A stretch of 35,228 nt of DNA from Dehalococcoidia bacterium (GTDB lineage: Bacteria > Chloroflexota > Dehalococcoidia > GIF9 > UBA5629), in assembly GCA_016927965.1 (NCBI GenBank), contig JAFGLP010000090.1, positions 1-35,228 on the forward strand, given 5' to 3'. Position 1 is the stretch's first letter, and every line of letters starts with the position of its first letter. A program made the translations under genes and the position numbers. Shown here piece by piece: positions 13,986 to 22,251 of this stretch. The notes under the pieces were generated by a model that searched no databases, was not told the DNA's origin, and saw only the letters and a list, made by a program, of their open reading frames with translations.

Positions 13986-16889
13986 ATGCCGGTATTAAGT
14001 CATCTGCTGAAGCACAGACTATTTTTCCTGGTGGCACCCTCCCTGATGGTGCTCATATCGGCTTATTTTTTGCCATCCTCCGATGTAAATGCAGGAAGGA
14101 TGCTGTGGAGCCCTGTGGATACCCCCTGCAATACTTTCAATGTGGTGGTCAGTCCGTCAGAGATCAATTCACTGGCGATATGCCAGGACGGCCGCACAAT
14201 CTATTGTATCGATACCGCCAATAGCAAGGTCTACCGCTCAGATGACGCGGGAGCAAGCTACTACGATCTGAGCGGTTACCTGACGGCAGCCGGCGCCAGC
14301 CTGCCAGCCTGGTTTGTTGCCACAGCTCCGGACAATCCCCGTTATGTTGCCGCCGTCACATCTTCGGGAGGATCGCCGGGCTGCGTTTTCGTATCGGCAG
14401 ACGCAGGCCAGACCTGGAATGATACGGGGTTACCCGCTGCGGGCAGTATCAGCTCCATCGCTATCTCACCATTTTATGGCAATTATGATATTGCAGCAGG
14501 TACCAGGGCTGCCGGTGCCGGAAGCATATTTATATATAAGGCTGCCGGTATAGGGGGTAGCTGGGCAGACCAGGGATTCTCGGGTGATGTTCTGTCCCTC
14601 AAATTCTCACCCAATTATAAATCCGACCCTTCCCTTGCCATACTTTTTGCGACGGTTTCAGGCTCTTACTTTAATGTTGCCGTGCGTGACCTGAATGCAA
14701 ATACGGCAGACTGGTCCGCTATTTACAGCGGCACTCCTCCTGAAATAACCACCGGCGGAGCAGGCACTTCAGCCAGAGCAAACCAGGTAATAACAGGGGA
14801 CCTTGAACTGCCGCTGGATCACTCCGGCCATGCGCCAAGCCAATGCCGCGCCTACGTGTGTATTGACTCCATCGGAGGAAGCGCCGGAGTATTCAGAATA
14901 GACGGCACAACCGTCTACCAGCTTATGAGTTCACAGGCTAACAGGCGTATCTCCAGTATTGCTTACAAAGGTACCTACGTGAGCGGCCATTTGCTGGTCG
15001 GCGAAGTGCAGGGCGACTCCGCCAGCGCCGCCGTCCTGACCTGGACAACAGACGCTCCTATGACATGCCCGTCCACTTGCTGGTACCGGACAGAGAAGCC
15101 TCCAACCGGGTCAGGAACATCCGGCTACGGCAATGCACAGGTAGCCTGGTCACCCGACAGCAGTACCGCATACTGTGGGACCAGTTCCTCTCCTCTCAAC
15201 GGCCCGGCGGCATGGCCGGGAGCCTACCTTATCGGCACACCACTGGACGAGTCCGCCTTTAACATCAGCCGGGACAACGGACAGACCTGGAACCAGTTGA
15301 GCCTGATCGACACCCAGATCAGCGCACTTTCAGATGTAGCCGTTTCTCCTGACTCCAATACAATCTATCTGGCCACTCTGAATAATACCGGCGTCCACCT
15401 TGATAGCATCTGGCGGTCAAACAGCCAGACTTCCGGGAAATCGTGGGAACGTGTGCTGTGTGTGCCTTCAACAACCAACGATATCCTTCTCAGAGTGAAC
15501 AACAACGCAAATATGCAATCGACATTCTTTGCATCGAGAGGCACCTCTGATCTAAAACAATCACAAGATTATGGACAGACGTGGCATGCACAACTGCCCG
15601 GCATACCTGTTGCCGATTTCTCGGTAACCAGTTTAAACAGTACGCCATACATTTTCGTGCTGGGAAATGCGTACGTGCGCAAAGGCAATGTGACGTCGAA
15701 CATACCCCAATGGTCACAACAGGTAGCTACCAACCTGACATCCGCCCACACCATTTTTGCTGCACCTAACGGTGTTATAGTAGTGGGAGGTAACTCAACA
15801 GATAACCGGGTAGCATGCTCAATTGATGGGGGAATATCATTCAATATCGTGGCTCCCTTACCGGAGACCGGCAACATTCACGCTATCATTGATTACAGGT
15901 TAAGCAATACATTCATCATTTATGCAGCAAGCGATACCGCAGGCAGCGATATTTACGCTTTTATCCCCGGTGCGGCATCATGGAATCCCATGGGTGCGCC
16001 AAGCGCCGGTTTCTGGGGATTGGAACAGATGGGCACACTGTACGGCGCAGCTTCTTCCTCAATAGACCGTACACTGCAGCCTGAGATGCTGGGACCCCCT
16101 GCCATTGAATGGAACAGCCTCAACCAGGGTTTGCCGGCTGGTGTGGCGTTCACCCGGGAGCCGCTGTCATTAAAAATATCCGAGGGGACCAACCTGTGGG
16201 CCATAGATAACAGGGCTTATAACTATGCTGCCGACATCGGGCGCCTCTGGACATATTGTGATTGCCTATCTCCGGGAACACGTTATACACCGCCTTCACC
16301 TCCCCCCAGAGAAGTGCTCTTCGCTGCTCCTCTTCCCTATGCGCCAAAGCCTGATGATCTTATACCCGTCTATATCGGCAGCAATACTATTGCAGATATA
16401 ACATTTCAATGGGACCAGTCCACGCCTGCCCTGGAATACGAAATTTGGCTGGCGGCAAACGGGGATTTCTCGCAGCTAATTCTGCAAAAAACAATTACGC
16501 CGCAGAATCCCTCATCACCCTCATGGACACTGACCGATAAAAAGGGGCTTGCACAGGGAAAGACATACTACTGGAAAGTCAGGGTGGTCCAGGCTGCCAC
16601 GCGAGAAAAAGGGGAGGGGACATGGTCTGAGCCACTGCCATTCACCATCGCTCAGGCTGAATCAAAATCAAGCTCTGCTGTTTCTGTGCCACAGGATAAT
16701 CAGACTATCCCGGTTTCTCCACCCGCCACACAAATTCAGCCATCAACGGGTGAAAACAAGACCTCCCCTTTCAGCAATCTGATATCAGGCAATATCCACT
16801 CGTGGATATGGTTGGTACTGGCAGTACTGGTATGTACGCTTATCGCCGTGGTCATAACCCGTGCATTAGCCAGCAGGCGAAAAATATAG
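13986..16889 (+). CDS. Secreted Asp-box (BNR/sortilin-like) propeller protein with C-terminal membrane anchor
   Basis: A 967-residue envelope protein of unknown function. The N-terminus carries a signal segment (LFFLVAPSLMVLISAYFL). Repeated Asp-box motifs mark beta-propeller blades: SDDAGASYY (about 85), SADAGQTWND (about 137), SRDNGQTWNQ (about 428), SQDYGQTWHA (about 525) and SIDGGISFN (about 612). A fibronectin III-like domain follows near 768-890 (FQWDQSTPALEYEIWLAANG, TYYWKVRVV), then a Ser/Pro/Thr-rich linker and one C-terminal helix (WIWLVLAVLVCTLIAVVI) ending in basic residues. The topology suggests a large extracellular part tethered by its C-terminus. The first half is clearly homologous to the lipoprotein at 31794. 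No catalytic motif of a sialidase is evident, so I do not assign one. Confidence 0.8.
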   Translation: MPVLSHLLKHRLFFLVAPSLMVLISAYFLPSSDVNAGRMLWSPVDTPCNTFNVVVSPSEINSLAICQDGRTIYCIDTANSKVYRSDDAGASYYDLSGYLTAAGASLPAWFVATAPDNPRYVAAVTSSGGSPGCVFVSADAGQTWNDTGLPAAGSISSIAISPFYGNYDIAAGTRAAGAGSIFIYKAAGIGGSWADQGFSGDVLSLKFSPNYKSDPSLAILFATVSGSYFNVAVRDLNANTADWSAIYSGTPPEITTGGAGTSARANQVITGDLELPLDHSGHAPSQCRAYVCIDSIGGSAGVFRIDGTTVYQLMSSQANRRISSIAYKGTYVSGHLLVGEVQGDSASAAVLTWTTDAPMTCPSTCWYRTEKPPTGSGTSGYGNAQVAWSPDSSTAYCGTSSSPLNGPAAWPGAYLIGTPLDESAFNISRDNGQTWNQLSLIDTQISALSDVAVSPDSNTIYLATLNNTGVHLDSIWRSNSQTSGKSWERVLCVPSTTNDILLRVNNNANMQSTFFASRGTSDLKQSQDYGQTWHAQLPGIPVADFSVTSLNSTPYIFVLGNAYVRKGNVTSNIPQWSQQVATNLTSAHTIFAAPNGVIVVGGNSTDNRVACSIDGGISFNIVAPLPETGNIHAIIDYRLSNTFIIYAASDTAGSDIYAFIPGAASWNPMGAPSAGFWGLEQMGTLYGAASSSIDRTLQPEMLGPPAIEWNSLNQGLPAGVAFTREPLSLKISEGTNLWAIDNRAYNYAADIGRLWTYCDCLSPGTRYTPPSPPPREVLFAAPLPYAPKPDDLIPVYIGSNTIADITFQWDQSTPALEYEIWLAANGDFSQLILQKTITPQNPSSPSWTLTDKKGLAQGKTYYWKVRVVQAATREKGEGTWSEPLPFTIAQAESKSSSAVSVPQDNQTIPVSPPATQIQPSTGENKTSPFSNLISGNIHSWIWLVLAVLVCTLIAVVITRALASRRKI

Positions 16890-17020
16890 ACCCTCCCCTG
16901 ATAGGATGCGTTTTATTCTATTATCAGATATACAATTCATTATCATAATAATATAAATTTGCGTTTGATGCTTCAATAACTTACAATTTTAGACGGAATA
17001 TTTCAGGTCTTTGCACATCA

Positions 17021-17045
17021 CCCTCCAGCTGTTCAAGTTGGAGGG
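17021..17045 (+). promoter_or_regulatory. Leader hairpin upstream of the MoxR gene
   Basis: CCCTCCAGCT (17021-17030) pairs with AGTTGGAGGG (17036-17045) along ten positions, with one G-T pair and a GTTCA loop. No T-run follows, so it is not a standard terminator. TGGAGGG recurs at 17071-17077 as the ribosome-binding site of the next gene, so the CCCTCCA arm could pair with either copy. This is seen directly; a regulatory role is inferred. Confidence 0.5.
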
Positions 17046-17083
17046 TTCAAACGTAAACCCCTGATTACATTGGAGGGAATATT

Positions 17084-17941
17084 ATGGAGCAAAAACAGTT
17101 CGAACAGTTCAAAGGGTCAAAGGACTATGTTATATCCGATGCCCTGAAAAATGCAGTCAACGTGTCGATTGTACTGCAAAGGCCGCTGCTGGTAAGAGGC
17201 GAACCCGGGACCGGCAAAACGCTCCTGGCGCACAGCATTGCCTCATCACTGGGCAAAGAATTGATACGCTGGAATATCAAGTCAACCACCAAGGCCCAGG
17301 AAGGCTGTTATGTCTACGATACCGTACAGAGGCTGAACGACAGCCGATTCGCTGACAAGGACGTCTCCGATATCAAGCACTATATTAAGCTTGGCAAACT
17401 GGGGCAATCGTTTACAGCCCCCACGCAGGTGGTGTTGCTGATCGATGAGGTTGACAAGGCCGACCTCGAATTTCCCAATGACCTGCTGAACGAGCTTGAT
17501 GAAATGAGCTTCTATATACCGGAGACAGATGAGACCATCTCCGCTCTCCACCGCCCCGTCGTTATTATCACCAGTAACAATGAAAAAGAACTGCCGGATG
17601 CATTCCTGCGGCGCTGCGTCTTCCACTACATCGATTTCCCCGATCCTGAGCTGATGGAGGATATCGTCAAAGTACACTTCCCCGATATTAAGAACGCCCT
17701 GCTGAAGGAATCTATTGAATCGTTTTATACATTGCGCAAGATAGACGACTTCCGCAAGAAGCCCTCCACCAGCGAGCTTATCGATTGGATACAGGCGCTG
17801 ATGGCCAGCGGAATGGACGGCAAGATAAAAGAAGGCGAGATACCTTTCCTGGGTACGCTGGTGAAAAAAGAAGCTGACATCGATACATTCGTTGCTCATA
17901 CTGCCAAGAAAAAACCGGCAGCCCGCGGTTACAATAACTAA
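17084..17941 (+). CDS. MoxR-family AAA+ ATPase
   Basis: A 285-residue AAA+ chaperone-like ATPase of the MoxR group. Walker A is GEPGTGKT (39-46), Walker B VVLLIDEVDKAD (about 116-127), sensor 1 VVIITSNNEKELPD and the arginine finger region FLRRCVFHYIDFPDP. MoxR proteins act with VWA-domain partners in inserting cofactors or activating enzymes (for example CoxD/CoxE, CbbQ/CbbO, NorQ/NorD). The partner follows directly at 17960. The ribosome-binding site (TGGAGGG, six bases before ATG) is strong but may be masked by the leader described upstream. The client protein is not evident, as no molybdenum hydroxylase, Rubisco or nitric oxide reductase lies nearby. Confidence 0.9.
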   Translation: MEQKQFEQFKGSKDYVISDALKNAVNVSIVLQRPLLVRGEPGTGKTLLAHSIASSLGKELIRWNIKSTTKAQEGCYVYDTVQRLNDSRFADKDVSDIKHYIKLGKLGQSFTAPTQVVLLIDEVDKADLEFPNDLLNELDEMSFYIPETDETISALHRPVVIITSNNEKELPDAFLRRCVFHYIDFPDPELMEDIVKVHFPDIKNALLKESIESFYTLRKIDDFRKKPSTSELIDWIQALMASGMDGKIKEGEIPFLGTLVKKEADIDTFVAHTAKKKPAARGYNN

Positions 17942-17959
17942 TAACAGCAAGGCCGACAG

Positions 17960-19129
17960 ATGTTTACACCGTTTTTTTATGCGTTGAAAAATAAAAAGGT
18001 GCCGGTATCCATCACGGAGTGGATGATACTGATGGAAGCCCTGGAAAAGGGACTTGTAGACAACTTGAATGACTTCTATTACCTTGCACGTGCCGTGCTG
18101 GTTAAAAGCGAGACCCACTTCGACCAGTACGATATAGCCTTCCAGGAATATTTCAATGGTATTGCTCCTCCGCTTGATATAACCGAAGAACTGCTGCAAT
18201 GGCTGACAGATCCACAAAACAGGCCTAACCTAACGCCGGAACAGATCGCCGCACTGCAAAAATTGAACCTCGAAGAGCTGATTAGAGAGTACGAAAAACG
18301 TTTGCAGGAGCAGAAAGAACAGCATGACGGTGGCAACCGCTGGATCGGCACGGGAGGCACCTCGCCTTTCGGGCATTCAGGGGTCAACCCACAGGGCATG
18401 CTGGTAGGCGGCCCGGGTGGCATGCGCAGCGCAATCCGCATAGCTGAACAACGGTATTTCCGCAATTACCGCAGCGATGTGACGCTGGATGTGCGTCAGC
18501 TCAAGGTAGCCCTCAAACAGCTCAGGCAGTTAAACCGCGTCGGGGCCGAAGACGAGTTGGACCTTGAGAAGACCATCGATGCAACCTGCAAGAATGCCGG
18601 TGAGCTGGAGTTTAAATGGAAACGGCCCAGAAAAAACGCTGTTAAGCTGCTGCTTCTTATGGATGCAGGCGGCTCCATGGAGCCTTTCGCCGAGCTGTGC
18701 AGCAGGCTGTTTTCAGCCGCCAACACACTGAACCATTTCAAATCCTTTAAATACTACTATTTTCATAATTGCCCGTACGATGTGCTATACCCGGATATTC
18801 AGCAACGCAAAGGTGAGTATATAGAACATCTATTAAAAATCCTTGATTCCGACTACAAGGTTATTTTCGTCGGCGATGCCTGTATGGCTCAGTCGGAGCT
18901 GCTGGACCGGTTCGGGGATATATACTTCCATGGCTACCAGAAAATGTCAGGTCACGAAAGGCTGAAGCAGATAAAATCCCATTTTTCCCATGTTGTCTGG
19001 TTGAACCCCGAACGCTCCGTCCTGCGCAGCTATCCCACTGTGCAGGCCATCAAAAAACTTTTCCCCATGTATGATCTAACCCTGGATGGGCTTAACCTGG
19101 CAGTTAAGAAGCTGACTACCAAGCGGTAG
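17960..19129 (+). CDS. CoxE-like von Willebrand factor A domain protein
   Basis: A 389-residue soluble protein and the expected partner of the MoxR ATPase 18 bases upstream. The N-terminal half is helical (FFYALKNKKVPVSITEWMIL is typical of CoxE-like proteins), with a Gly-rich segment near 123-156. The VWA domain starts near 228 with a MIDAS motif in LLLLMDAGGSMEPF (D235-x-G-x-S239), later ILDSDYKVIFVGDACMAQSE. The MIDAS is of the D-x-G-x-S form common in CoxE relatives, so metal-dependent binding is likely retained. By analogy it would link the ATPase to a target enzyme. The role here is not known. Confidence 0.85.
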   Translation: MFTPFFYALKNKKVPVSITEWMILMEALEKGLVDNLNDFYYLARAVLVKSETHFDQYDIAFQEYFNGIAPPLDITEELLQWLTDPQNRPNLTPEQIAALQKLNLEELIREYEKRLQEQKEQHDGGNRWIGTGGTSPFGHSGVNPQGMLVGGPGGMRSAIRIAEQRYFRNYRSDVTLDVRQLKVALKQLRQLNRVGAEDELDLEKTIDATCKNAGELEFKWKRPRKNAVKLLLLMDAGGSMEPFAELCSRLFSAANTLNHFKSFKYYYFHNCPYDVLYPDIQQRKGEYIEHLLKILDSDYKVIFVGDACMAQSELLDRFGDIYFHGYQKMSGHERLKQIKSHFSHVVWLNPERSVLRSYPTVQAIKKLFPMYDLTLDGLNLAVKKLTTKR

Positions 19130-19192
19130 TTATTCATTAGTGAAATTAATATCCCCGGGTACTTTTTATATTACTATCGGGAGGTTCTATTA

Positions 19193-19675
19193 ATGCTTGT
19201 ATATTCGCGAAACAAGCTGACTACGGTGGAGGACCTGCAAGACGGGTCGCTGCGTGTCAAAGTGACTTCAAATGATACTTGCTTTTCACTGGCGCTGGAG
19301 ATGTCCATTAAAATACCGGATATGGAGATAGCTGCTATCAAAGGCAAGATAGTCAGGTCACCCTATGCTAAGTGCAGCCAGGCGCTATCCATTCTTCAGG
19401 AGGCTGTGGGAGTCAGGATAGGTACAGGCCTCATTAAAAACATCAACGCATTTATAGCCAACGAGCAGGGCTGCCGCCGCCTGGCCGATATGATACTGGA
19501 AGGATGCGACCAGGTTGTCAACCGGTTCACCTATTCTACCATCCATCAAGGGAAGGATATTAAACCGGAAGAGCTGCGTGCCGCACAGATAGAATTTCTG
19601 AAATCCAACCCGCAGTTGATAGGTAGCTGCATAGCATATGCTAAAGACAGCCCGCTGGTTAAGTTGGAGGATTAA
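19193..19675 (+). CDS. DUF2889-like protein, first of a tandem pair
   Basis: A 160-residue soluble protein. Its layout resembles DUF2889: a start of the form YSRNKLTTVEDLQDGSLRVK, a strand-rich part containing SLALEMSIKIPDMEIAAIKG, then RSPYAKCSQALSILQEAVG and a helical end with QGCRRLADMILEGCDQVVN. It is clearly paralogous to the next gene. The ribosome-binding site GGGAGG lies in front of the ATG. Conserved Cys in the PYAKC and QGC contexts could bind a metal or cofactor, but the family has no established function that I know of. The position after MoxR/VWA suggests a client or adaptor role, which is inference. Confidence 0.75.
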   Translation: MLVYSRNKLTTVEDLQDGSLRVKVTSNDTCFSLALEMSIKIPDMEIAAIKGKIVRSPYAKCSQALSILQEAVGVRIGTGLIKNINAFIANEQGCRRLADMILEGCDQVVNRFTYSTIHQGKDIKPEELRAAQIEFLKSNPQLIGSCIAYAKDSPLVKLED

Positions 19676-19680
19676 TAGAG

Positions 19681-20151
19681 ATGTCAGCATTATCATTCAC
19701 TCGCAGCAAACTTATAGGTGTCGAAAGGAAAGATGCCAATATCTTTAAAGCCCACGGTTTTCTGGAGGACTATATCTACTGTATGGAGATAGATATTGAA
19801 GTGGATATCTCCTCATTTAAAATTAGTGCAATCAGCGGCCAGATGAACCGCATTACCACCAGCGAATGCCATAAGGCCATTCCTATACTGCGCAACGCAA
19901 TTGGTTTGGATATTACTCAAAAGGATTTTTCGCGCACGGTCAACCGTGAGGTCGGCAGGGCCGGGTGCCTGCATTTTGCAAGTCTGGTGACCGAATGCTG
20001 CGACAGCATCCTGCAGGCAAGTATATTCAGCGACCAGGAAAAAGAGGGCTTCAAATACATGGATCGTGATGGTGATAAATATGCCGGAGAAAAAATAGCA
20101 GCAATGCCCATATTAAAAAATAGCTGCGTAGCCTACTCAGGCCAATCATAA
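19681..20151 (+). CDS. DUF2889-like protein, second of a tandem pair
   Basis: A 156-residue paralogue starting five bases after its neighbour. Matching landmarks are SFTRSKLIGVERKD at the start, CMEIDIEVDISSFKISAISG, RITTSECHKAIPILRNAIG, AGCLHFASLVTECCDSILQ and a similar C-terminus ending KNSCVAYSGQS (compare IGSCIAYAKDS in the first). The shared SEC/AKC, GC and SC(V/I)AY positions are retained although overall identity is low, so the duplication is old and both copies are under constraint. The pair may form a heterodimer. No function is assigned. Confidence 0.72.
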   Translation: MSALSFTRSKLIGVERKDANIFKAHGFLEDYIYCMEIDIEVDISSFKISAISGQMNRITTSECHKAIPILRNAIGLDITQKDFSRTVNREVGRAGCLHFASLVTECCDSILQASIFSDQEKEGFKYMDRDGDKYAGEKIAAMPILKNSCVAYSGQS

Positions 20152-20157
20152 AGTCCA

Positions 20158-20781
20158 ATGATTATTGACATACATATACACACAAAGAAATACTCTGCGG
20201 ACAGTAAAATCGATCCCGAAGAGGCGATAGTCAAAGCCCGGGAAACGGGTTTGGACGGTATATGCTTTACTGACCATAACGCCTGCTGGGACATGGATGA
20301 AATCGAACGTCTGCGTAACATATATGATTTTCCTCTTTTCGCCGGCGTCGAGATCGATACAGTCGAAGGACACGTTCTGGTCTTCGGCGCGGACGTTAAT
20401 ATAGACGGCCCGATAAGGGTGGTCAAGTTGCGTCAACTGGTTACCGGGGCTGGAGGTTTCATGATTGCAGCACATCCGCTTAAAGGATTCAGAATATTCA
20501 ACATGGCCGACGTGAATTTTACTCCCGAACAGGCTGCCCAAAGGCCTATTATGCATAACGTCGACGCAATCGAGACACTTAATGGAAAATGCAACGAAAG
20601 AGAAAATGGGCAGGCTGCCGGTGTAGCCAAAATATTGAACCTGGCAACGACGGGAGGCAGTGATGCTCATTCCCCCGATGAAATAGGCAGTTGCGCAACA
20701 GAATTTCAGGCTGATCTTAAAGAAATACCGGATTTACTGGCCGCTTTAAAAACAGGACACTATAAAGCAATCAAACGGTGA
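20158..20781 (+). CDS. PHP-domain metal-dependent phosphoesterase
   Basis: A 207-residue protein with all the PHP-domain metal motifs: MIIDIHIHTKKYSADSK at the N-terminus, CFTDHNACWDMDE, LFAGVEIDTVEG, MIAAHPLKGF and GGSDAHSPDEIG. Such single-domain PHP proteins often act as phosphatases or nucleases on small phosphorylated molecules, with a two- or three-metal site. It starts six bases after the DUF2889 pair and so belongs to the same transcript. Substrate unknown. It is too short for a DNA polymerase PHP domain and has no HisK-like features that I can see. Confidence 0.88.
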   Translation: MIIDIHIHTKKYSADSKIDPEEAIVKARETGLDGICFTDHNACWDMDEIERLRNIYDFPLFAGVEIDTVEGHVLVFGADVNIDGPIRVVKLRQLVTGAGGFMIAAHPLKGFRIFNMADVNFTPEQAAQRPIMHNVDAIETLNGKCNERENGQAAGVAKILNLATTGGSDAHSPDEIGSCATEFQADLKEIPDLLAALKTGHYKAIKR

Positions 20782-20835
20782 AGACCGCTGTAAGGGTACA
20801 GATAATATCAAAAATGAAGAGAGGAACGAGGCAAC

Positions 20836-21612
20836 ATGGAACAACGAGGTAAGTGGAATGCAATAATCAGAAAAATCGAGCTCCTGCTCAGGCTTAAGTC
20901 ATTTCCTGTAGGCATTAAATTCCTGGCTACTGAAGAAGAGTTGAAAAGCAATAAATGGGTGCGTTCTCTGGAGCCGCCCATGATGCTCTGCCAGCTGATC
21001 AGCGTAGTGCGGACTTTCGATTGGACGGTAGGTGTGACCGCATCTAATATTTCTCCCATGTGCGCCAGCATAGTAGGCCTGCTGCCTAAGCCTCCTGAAA
21101 TAGGAGACGGCACTTTCAGGAGTCTTGTCTGGTGCAAAACAAAAGAGGATGGAAAGAAATTTGAAGACTCGGTGCCACGCATACCCACCGGAAAACACCG
21201 GGCGATCATCATGGCGCCGCTGGTGTATGATCCTTTTGAACCCGACATGGTCTTGATTTACGCCAATCCGGCCCAGATGATTTTGCTTATCAATGCCCTC
21301 CAGTTCGAGGGTTATGAGAGAATGCAATTTTACTGCGTGGGAGAATCCTCCTGTTCAGATGCCATTGCCCAGCATTACCTCACGGGTAAACCCTCATTGA
21401 CAATCCCCTGCTATGGAGAGAGGAGATACGGGCATGCCCAGGACGATGAGCTTGTAATTGCTCTGTCCCCGGCGCAAGTGGAAAAAATAGCCACTAATCT
21501 CGACGTATTATATAAGAGAGGAATACGCTATCCTATCTCATATTGTGGCGCACAGCTTAACATTACAACCAGTCTTCCAGACATCTACAAGCAATTTTAT
21601 AGCCCGGAATGA
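20836..21612 (+). CDS. DUF169 family protein
   Basis: A 258-residue soluble protein that matches the pattern of DUF169 (COG2043): an N-terminal LKSFPVGIKFLATEEEL, a central MAPLVYDPFEPDMVLIYANP with MILLINALQFEGY, and a C-terminal ESSCSDAIAQHYLTGKPSLTIPCYGERRYGHAQDDELVIALSP. Several Cys residues (LCQL, MCAS, YCVGESSCSD, IPCYGE) are spread as in the family. I know of no settled function; members are common in anaerobes. Downstream of the PHP gene by 54 bases, with a GAGGAACGAGG ribosome-binding region, so probably part of the same cluster. Confidence 0.8.
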   Translation: MEQRGKWNAIIRKIELLLRLKSFPVGIKFLATEEELKSNKWVRSLEPPMMLCQLISVVRTFDWTVGVTASNISPMCASIVGLLPKPPEIGDGTFRSLVWCKTKEDGKKFEDSVPRIPTGKHRAIIMAPLVYDPFEPDMVLIYANPAQMILLINALQFEGYERMQFYCVGESSCSDAIAQHYLTGKPSLTIPCYGERRYGHAQDDELVIALSPAQVEKIATNLDVLYKRGIRYPISYCGAQLNITTSLPDIYKQFYSPE

Positions 21613-21623
21613 TAGTATTTGGT

Positions 21624-21653
21624 TAGACAAAGGCGAAATGCTGTGGTTATAAT
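21624..21653 (+). promoter_or_regulatory. Promoter of hpt, placed for a leaderless transcript
   Basis: TAGACA (21624-21629) and a perfect TATAAT (21648-21653) are separated by 18 bases. The expected first transcribed base, about seven after the -10, is the A of the hpt ATG at 21660. Confidence 0.6.
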
Positions 21654-21659
21654 CCTGTC

Positions 21660-22178
21660 ATGCAACATCAGTTGAAGACCCTGATTAGACATCAGGACAT
21701 AGCACAGGCTATAGACCGGCTTGCCGCAGATATACGCAAAGACTATCAAAACAGGCACCCGCTGCTCATAGGTATCCTCAAGGGTTCCTTCGTCTTTATG
21801 GCCGATCTGGTCAGAAAAATAAATATGCCGCTGGAGATAGATTTTATAGGTTTATCCAGCTACGGCAGCGGCATGGAATCATCGGGTAAAATAAGAGTCT
21901 CCTCGAAGCTGTGCAGACCCGTAAAAGGCAGGCACATAATCATTGTCGAAGACATTATCGACACCGGATCGACTACCAGGTATTTAATTGAATACCTGAA
22001 CAAGAAGAAGCCGGCTTCAATCAGGTTGTGCGCACTTACTGATAAGCCGTCACGGCGTAAAGCCAATGTAAAAATAGACTACCTGGGTTTTGATGTGCCG
22101 GATAAATTCATTGTGGGATACGGTATAGACTGGGATGAAAAATACCGTTACCTTCCCAACATATGCTATATCGAATGA
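21660..22178 (+). CDS. hpt: Hypoxanthine phosphoribosyltransferase
   Basis: This enzyme converts hypoxanthine (or guanine) and PRPP to IMP (or GMP) in purine salvage. The 172-residue protein has the flexible-loop region SSYGSGMESSGKIRVSSK, the PRPP-binding motif HIIIVEDIIDTGSTTRYL, and the base-binding end VPDKFIVGYGIDWDEKYRYLPNI, all as in bacterial HPRT. No ribosome-binding site precedes the ATG, and the promoter places the transcript start on the ATG itself, which suggests leaderless translation. The adenine deaminase gene follows after 73 bases and supplies hypoxanthine. Confidence 0.93.
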   Translation: MQHQLKTLIRHQDIAQAIDRLAADIRKDYQNRHPLLIGILKGSFVFMADLVRKINMPLEIDFIGLSSYGSGMESSGKIRVSSKLCRPVKGRHIIIVEDIIDTGSTTRYLIEYLNKKKPASIRLCALTDKPSRRKANVKIDYLGFDVPDKFIVGYGIDWDEKYRYLPNICYIE

Positions 22179-22251
22179 ATTCACCTGTATGCACGATATT
22201 ATAATTAGCCAGATATCGTAAAGTTGAATTTGCAGAAGCCGGAGAAGCAAG

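Noticed and set aside
13986..16889. Sialidase assignment for the Asp-box protein
   Set aside because: Asp-boxes are structural and occur in many propellers. The Arg triad and the FRIP-like motif of sialidases are not evident.
16898..16927. CTGATA/TATCAG inverted repeat after the Asp-box protein gene as a terminator
   Set aside because: The stem is six bases with a 16-17 base loop, and no T-run follows the stem. It is too weak to call.
17282..18217. Long minus-strand open frame of 311 codons across the MoxR/VWA junction
   Set aside because: It lies opposite two well-supported genes and has no recognisable domain.
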